A stretch of 64,000 nucleotides of DNA from Histoplasma ohiense (taxonomy: Eukaryota; Ascomycota; Eurotiomycetes; Onygenales; Ajellomycetaceae): positions 4,898,001 through 4,962,000 of the forward strand of contig JAEVHH010000001.1 of NCBI GenBank assembly GCA_017607445.1. Reading direction: 5' to 3'. This document shows, piece after piece, positions 57,874-64,000 of the stretch. The notes under the pieces were generated by a model that was not told where the DNA came from, did no database searches, and saw only the letters and a program-made list of their open reading frames with translations. The translations under genes and the position numbers were made by a program. How positions within the stretch are numbered: position 1 is the first letter of the stretch; the number at the start of each line of letters is the position of its first letter.

Positions 57874-59489
57874 TTATACCTCACGTTCAATCATATGCGT
57901 CCTCGCCGGACCAGTTCCAATCCACTTAATTGGCACACCGCCCATCTCCCGCTCGATGAACTGGATATAACGCTGCGCATTCGCCGGCAGATCCTCCCAC
58001 CTCGTAATGCCCATCGTAGTCGACTTCCACCCGGGGAAGGTCACATACTCCGCCTCAACCTTATCCAGAACACCAGGCAGCGCAGGGAACGACTCCAACC
58101 GCTTCCCACCCAGCTTATACGCGACTGCAACCTTGATCTCATCGAAGTCATCCAAGATATCCAGCTTGGTTAAGTTGATGGAGGTGTAGTGGTTGATTGA
58201 ATTACTGTAGCGACACATGACCATGTCGAGCCAGCCACAGCGACGTCGTCGACCGGTTGTGACGCCGAATTCACGCCCGATCGTCTGCATCTTTTCGCCG
58301 ATGGCGTTGTTCTGTTCCGTAGGGAAGGGGCCGGATCCTACGCGGGTGCTGTAGGCTTTTACGACGCCGATGATGGATCTTATGGAGGTTGGGTTGAGGG
58401 TTAGGCCTTGGATGGCACCCCCGACGCCCGTGCAGGAGGAAGTTACGTAGGGGTAGGTGCCATGATCGATGTCGAGCATGAGGGCATTTGCGCCCTCGAC
58501 TAGGATGGAAGGGGAGGAGCGGTATTTTTCCAAAAAGGTCATTTGATCGACGACGTAGGGTTGGAGTTTTGTGCGGTATTCCTTGTTGAATGGGAATCTC
58601 CAGGTCAGTGCCTTTTATTCAGAACTTTGTCTGCTGGCCTTGATCTGGAACTTGGAACTGGGAAAGGGGAATGAATGCACATACATTGAACCTCCCAATC
58701 TCCTCTTCAAGGTCGTAATTCAGCTCTCCAAACCGCGCTCGGTATCCCGCTTCCAGTTTCCGTAGATTGTCCTCCACCAGGCCCTCCTCCAGAACCTCTC
58801 CGATCCTCACTCCTCTTCTGGCCGCCTTATCGCTATAGCAGGGCCCAATCCCTTTCCCCGTAGTCCCGACCTTCTTCCCTGCCAAACTCGCCTCTTCTAG
58901 CCCATCGACAACAGAATGCAGGTCGAAGCAGACCTGCGCCCGATCGCTGATGAATATTCGCTCATGGGCGTCTTTGAGGCCCTTGGCTTTGAGCGCATCT
59001 AGCTCCTTGAAGAAACTGGGAAGGTGCACGACGGTTCCGGTACCAATGAGGTTGATGCAGTCGGGAGCGATGAGGCCGGAGGGAAGAATGTGGAAGTCAT
59101 AGGTTATATTATCATGAACGATTGTGTGGCCCGCATCTGTAGGTCGAATGGAGCGGGGATTGGTGAGTAATTCATTCATTGTCCATTGTTCCCACCATCT
59201 CTCATATCGGTCTGGTTCAACGTGAAGGAGAGGCAGGAGAAAGGACTGTAAACTCACTGTGTCCACCAGCTGCTCGACAACAAAGTGTAGCAGATTGAGA
59301 GAGAAGATCTGTGATTTTTCCTTTGCCTGAGTTTTTTGAATATCAAGATTTCTTGGTGTTAGTTTTCATTGCGAACAATTGCTTAGGCTGACTGACAGAT
59401 TTGATAGAATAAACAACAACGTTGGACAAGTGTTTTCCCTTGGACTAACCCTCATCACCAAACTGCGCGCCTAAAACAATGGTGACCAT
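57874..59489 (-). CDS. ADE12: Adenylosuccinate synthetase
   Basis: GTP-dependent enzyme joining IMP and aspartate, the first committed step to AMP. Exons: 59489-59450, 59326-59258, 59136-58685, 58581-57874, giving 422 residues, close to the usual 430. Exon 1 encodes [14 protein letters not shown] and exon 2 [20 protein letters not shown], so the P-loop GDEGKGK is split by an intron that starts GTTAGT. Exon 2 ends at GGH and exon 3 restores NAGHTI (IMP site). Further blocks: [80 protein letters not shown], and the C-terminal [20 protein letters not shown]. All catalytic regions are intact. Confidence 0.96.
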
Positions 59490-60518
59490 CTTCCTGTCTC
59501 TTATCTCTTTCTTTTTACTATCCCGCGTGATCCCAGCAAAAACGAGTCTACTTTTTCCAATTGAGATTGAATAAGCTGAATGAGAATTCTATGACCAGTT
59601 CATCCCACTCGAATTAATTGAGAGCATAGTAGTTTCGCAAGCAATAAATGAAATATGGCTGGTTGAATACCGAAGGGAAACAGCAATGGATCAGTCACGG
59701 TGCAAAAATATTTGGAGTTTGTAGCCGAATTTAGATTTGATGGCGGGGCAAATCGGAGGCGGCGGTGGAATTCATCCCTACGATGTTGGCATGCTGAGAG
59801 GCCATGTTCTTATTAACTATGCAATCTGATCCTTACAAAGCTTAAAACCTTTTCTTCCTCTCATGGAAAAAAAAAAAAAAAAACAGAAAAACCAAATGAA
59901 ATTGAAAAGAACAAAAATAAAATAAAATAAAATAAAACAAAATTTCAGCGAGGGGCAAGGTCAAGTTAGGGCTTAGGGCTGCACTTAGGGCTAATGCTTC
60001 TCAAAGCGGAAACAAGAAACATTATCAATGTCATCATAGTACGGAGTAATTGGTATCATGATACAAATATACAGAAACACATAATCAATTACACCTCATG
60101 GGTAAAAATAGATCACATAAGAAGCAACATACAGAAATAAAAAGAATAAGGAAGTGAAGGGCAAGCAACCAAGCAAAACATCAAGGGTATAGCTGCGCAA
60201 GAGCATGGGGAATATGGATATCACTATAAAGAGAAGAAAAAAGAACTCCTGCTTCCAATCGTACAGTCCAATCCTGTTATGAACGTCGTGATGGTAAATG
60301 CCTCTCCTCCCTATATCGTCGGGTATACGTTATCTCCTCTCCCAGCCCTCCCCAAGTAAACCATGAGTATATTCCTTCAATACAAATCGGTACCAGATTG
60401 CCCTATGGTATGTACGGATTTCGTACATATCCCAAATCCCGACGCGTGCCCATTCCCATTACAGAAAGTGGATATCCACGAAAGCAAACGAGGGGACAAA
60501 AAGTATAGAGAGCCAGAA
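59490..60518. other. ADE12 upstream region and 3' flank of the J-domain gene
   Basis: About 1 kb. Contains a 17-base A run (59867-59883) and an (AAAAT)n run (about 59913-59943). No gene seen; the plus-strand frames near 60600 are shadows of the J-domain gene. Confidence 0.5.
59867..59943. repeat. Poly(A) and (AAAAT)n low-complexity region
   Basis: A 17-base A run followed by about six AAAAT units. Confidence 0.85.
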
Positions 60519-63500
60519 CTATCCCACAACCCCTCCAGCTGACATGCGCCGCTGCCGGGTTCCTCCCCTCATGAACCTTCGTGTCGCATCCAGCGTCTCC
60601 AAACATCCCAAATGGCGTTCCCACGCAACCTCCCAATGTTGTCTTACGACAAAATCCTCCTTGACACCTCGCATGTAGGCATTAAACCCCCCCTTGGCGC
60701 TCCCAGCAACCAGCTGCTCATCGTCGGCGTCGTTGTCATCATCGCCATCTTGTACAGCGCCATCATTATTCACCGTCGTTTTGTTGGCCTTCTTCCCTGT
60801 TGAATCAACCCCGTCGTTAATACGTAACCGTGCCGAGTCACCGACTGCCCGGGCCCAATTGGGTGCAAGCCCCGTCTCGACCGTCTGCTGCCTTGCGTTG
60901 AAGTGACCGAGCATGGTACGGTTGAATACGTTCCAGTCGTGCATGTATGCGTTGATTTCAGTCACGTAACGTTCCCACTTTAACTGTACCTCAGCCTTGT
61001 GGGGGTGGTCTGCTGCTGAGAAATTCGGCGCCGGAGGAACTCTTGGGGGTTTTGGAAGTGCGAGGTCTTGTGGACGGATAGTTAGTCGAGATCCACTGCT
61101 GTCGTTTGGTCTAGATTCGAACGGGAGTGTGCTGCTAAGATCATTGAGGTCGTTGATGCCAGTGCTATTGGTTGGTGTGAATGGCGCAACGTTGGCGAGA
61201 TGTTTTAGGTTCAAGGTATTGTTGGATAGGGGAGGAGATGGCGCGGGTTTTGTTGTGCCTGCAGTGGGAGGTTTGACTGTTGAGTCTATTTTTGGATTTG
61301 GTGCTGTAGGATGTTGTCGTTGCGGTTTGCTCGCCGGGAGCTCCTCATCAATATCCATTGCTTCAACACCTTCAGGAGCTGATTTGGGTTCATCGGTGTT
61401 TCCAGGCGATAGCGTCGATTCCGCCTCCTCTGATTCTGTCGTGACCGAGACTGGTTTGGGTATTGTTTGCTTCCGCCTCATGACTGGTTTCGGTTGCTTT
61501 GGCGGACTTTTCTGTCGGGTTGGATTCTGGTGAGGTAGTTCATTATGAGGAATAGACCAAATATCGGCTTTCAGAACTTCCTCCTTCCATTTGTCAACTG
61601 AGAATCCAGATTCCGTAAAATGGGAAGACTTCTTGGAATCATCTCTTTGGTTCTGATTCGTACTCCCAGGTGGTGGGAAGGGTCGAGGATGTGTCGTAGA
61701 ATTTGGCCTGCTTATACTCTTGCCGCGAGCGCGGGACGGCTTGGGTTGAAAGGGAGGCTCTCTAGAAGGTTTCGGCGCGAAGAATTCGGTTGCATGCTGA
61801 AATTTGCCGCTCCAATCGGCGGCGGAGAAGGTAACGTCGATGCTTTCATGACTTCTGCTCTTGGGTTTTCCGTTGAGAGTTATGTTATTGCTTGAAAACG
61901 GGCCAAAACTGGGAATTGAAACTGGGTCAGCTTTCATCCTTGTCTGCTTATTCTGGGTTGAATCCAGTGGGTTCATCTGAAGTTGAGGTCCGTCATGCGC
62001 TATCTCATCTGTAATTGGGAACCCAAAACTTTGGTCCCGATCTTCTTTTCTCCAATTTGGAAGTTTAGAAAGCTGGGGTAGGATGCTAGACGGATAAGCC
62101 CAAAGTGGGAATGATTGCTCAGGGGTATCAGAGGGGGTGGTCGATGAAGTGAAACCCCATCTTTCTGACCACTCGTGAATGAAAGACTTAGGAGATGGGC
62201 CATACATATTATTGGAATTCTCAGTCTTATGTGACTTCCTTAAATTTTCAGAAGGGTTTCCAGTCGCGTGATTCGGTGGGTTATTTGCGGTAGTAGGGGC
62301 CTGCTGTGGATGGTCTTTCGCAGCCGGAGCGTATCCGTGGGAGGCATGAGGGTTAAATCCCACGTTGTTTGGGTGGTGTCCTTGAGGTTTCTCAAAGTCA
62401 GTATCCGAATGCCATCGCCCCCGCAGGTTCTGTCTGGGAGTTATATTCGGCAACATATGGGGTTCAGAAAGTAGCCAAGATGCTCTATGGGTTGCCCAGC
62501 CCAAAGGCTCCTTACCGGAATCAGTTTCCATAGTCATAGGGTCTGGTTTCGCAAACATCCTACTCCGTGGAGTCCGTTTCGGTCTGGATGATATATCAAC
62601 CTCCTCCGAATCGCTTGGTGACGGAGAAGACGAAATGGTCCGGTTGCGGTTGCGGTTCGGTTTCAACTTCGGGCTGGCACTGTGATGCCTTCCACAATTA
62701 GGTCGGGGAGAGATCGGACTTGGTGGGTTGGTACGGGGCCGAGAATCAGATTCAGTAAAAGGCGAATTCCTAGAACTAGAAGATCGCCCAACTCCAGCAC
62801 TCGACACATATGTTTTCTCCCCACCAGCAGTTGCATATTTACTGCTAGTTCTCTGGAGATTTGGAATGGTATTATTATTATTTGTCGATTCTTCCTGAGG
62901 CGGCCACTTCTTTGCCGTCGGGGCAGGCGCGGGCTCAAATTGAGACTGAAAAAAAGAAGTCCGGTCCCTATTATAACTGGCGTAGGCTGACGTATTCTGC
63001 GCCATTGGCTCATCTCCCCCTGGAGTTCCGGGAGCAAATCCTTGTCTTTTCTTTGCTTGTGCACGTTGCGGAGATGCCTTTGGGACATTGAAAAATGCCT
63101 CATATGCGGATTGAGGTCGTTGAGAGGGTTGCGGAGTTGATCCCGATTGGTTTGATCGGCCTGTCCTTGGATCGAACCCTGACCATCCACCTGTGTTGAT
63201 GTTCGGTTTCATTCCCCTAAATCCACGGAATGCATCCGCCCTGGTTCGCGTATCCTCGTAGATCTTGTCCCATTTTTGCGAAGTTGCTTTCGCGTAACTT
63301 GTGTATTTCTGTGCTCCGGCAGAAGGAGGTGCGGGATAGGAGCCGGGGTGTGGAAAGCTTTGAGGGTGGTGTTGGGCATTTGGTTCACTAGGTCTTCGCG
63401 GCTGCGCAGCAGGTGTTGGCGTTCCCCTAGATTGACCTGTAGGGTTTGGGGTGGCTCCAGTGTGGTTAGCCGGCGTGGGTGCTCGTCGAGGTTGAGGGTG

Positions 63501-63882
63501 GTTTGAATGTGTATTTTGCGGCCGAGGAGGTGCGCTTGCTCTGGGCGGCCCATAGCACTTACCATATCCAGCCCGGAGCCTGCTCGTGTCGTATTTTAAT
63601 CTCTCTTTAGGATCTATAAGGATTTCATATGCAGCTTGGATGGCCTGAAATTTGGCATTAAATTCGAGTTCTTTCCCTGGATTCCTATCCGGATGGAATT
63701 TTAAGGCTATAAGAAGGCGTGGAGTTTTATTAGTAACGACCTGATCATGCAGCATAAACACTGTGGGGAAGGGGGAATGTCCCACCTAACTTCCTGTACT
63801 TTTTTCGTATCTCATCATCTTCAGCTTTCGGGTCAAGGCCTAGATCGGCATAGTAATCCTTCTTTATGTCCGCCTTCACCAT
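60519..63882 (-). CDS. J-domain protein with long disordered body
   Basis: Exons 63882-63786 and 63706-60519 give 1094 residues. Exon 1 encodes MVKADIKKDYYADLGLDPKA and the J domain continues across the intron as YRKL|ALKFHPDRNPGKE, with the HPD motif at 37-39, then FNAKFQAIQAAYEILIDP. J domains stimulate Hsp70 ATPase. Residues of about 80-870 are Pro/Ser/Thr/Asn-rich and disordered with a few basic patches. A folded C-terminal region follows, with VQLKWERYVTEINAYMHDWN, ARQQTVETGLAPNW, FNAYMRGVKEDFVV and HWEVAWERHLGCLETLDATR. This layout is found in uncharacterised filamentous-fungal J proteins. No membrane helix was seen. The donor is GTGGGA, the acceptor TATAG, with a TTACTAAT branch. Confidence 0.9.
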
Positions 63883-64000
63883 TCTCACAGTCCCATCTGT
63901 GCCTGACAGGCACGATAGGAGGAAGGAGTTTCCGGGTGATTGTGTTCAACTGTCTGGGTTGGACAGCAAAATGTAGGAGAGGCCGCGTTTATCATTGATC
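63883..64000. other. Upstream of the J-domain gene, window edge
   Basis: Only 118 nt; promoter side of the J-domain gene. Nothing else can be said. Confidence 0.4.

Noticed and set aside
1..64000. CRISPR arrays, bacterial operons, secondary-metabolite cluster
   Set aside because: The window is eukaryotic, with no spaced direct repeats and no backbone synthase genes; the isolated dehydrogenase is not enough for a cluster.

Overview
The window is nuclear DNA of a filamentous ascomycete. Genes carry short introns (about 55-230 nt, one about 600 nt) with GTRNGT-type donors and TACTAAC/CTAAC/CTGAC branch sites. The housekeeping proteins read like Eurotiomycetes, and Onygenales is my best guess from protein resemblance only. 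Gene-rich blocks alternate with AT-rich, gene-poor stretches that hold relics and one miniature transposon. Many exons were recovered by joining frames at splice sites, so 'start' and 'end' of each CDS span the gene and the evidence gives the exons.

Left part (1-10900): a broken sulfotransferase-like gene (-), a five-exon AP-2 sigma clathrin adaptor gene (-), a conserved fungal protein of unknown function (-), a glycerol-3-phosphate/DHAP acyltransferase (-) and diphthine synthase DPH5 (-). Centre-left (11195-22380): SPT3 (SAGA) (+), HIS5 (-), mitochondrial CDP-DAG synthase TAM41 (-), the chromosomal passenger protein BIR1 (+), the spliceosomal zinc-finger protein SNU23 (-) and a small F-box protein with a C-terminal membrane anchor (+).

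Centre (22380-39800): a long relic-bearing gap, a seven-TM rhodopsin-like gene with a one-base frameshift (-), RPB5 (-) and BFR1 (+) as a divergent pair, a short-chain dehydrogenase (+), a proline/tyrosine/glutamine-rich CYSTM-type tail protein (-) and a single-pass membrane protein (-).

Right part (39800-64000): tRNA m5C methyltransferase TRM4/NCL1 (-), a gene-poor region with a 640-bp Tourist/PIF-Harbinger-like MITE, a PLAC8-type cysteine-rich protein (+), a class II aldolase-like protein (+), the mitochondrial DEAD-box helicase MSS116 (+), a 1589-residue ankyrin protein built of about eight tandem 93-100-residue supramodules (+), adenylosuccinate synthetase ADE12 (-) and a J-domain protein with a long disordered body (-).

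The genes do not form one pathway or a biosynthetic cluster; they are independent housekeeping functions (translation factor modification, transcription, splicing, mitosis, lipid, histidine and purine synthesis, endocytosis). The most unusual items are the ankyrin supramodule protein, the MITE, and several genes whose structure is hidden by very small exons or unusual donors (SPT3, the CYSTM gene, the F-box/TM gene, AP-2 sigma).
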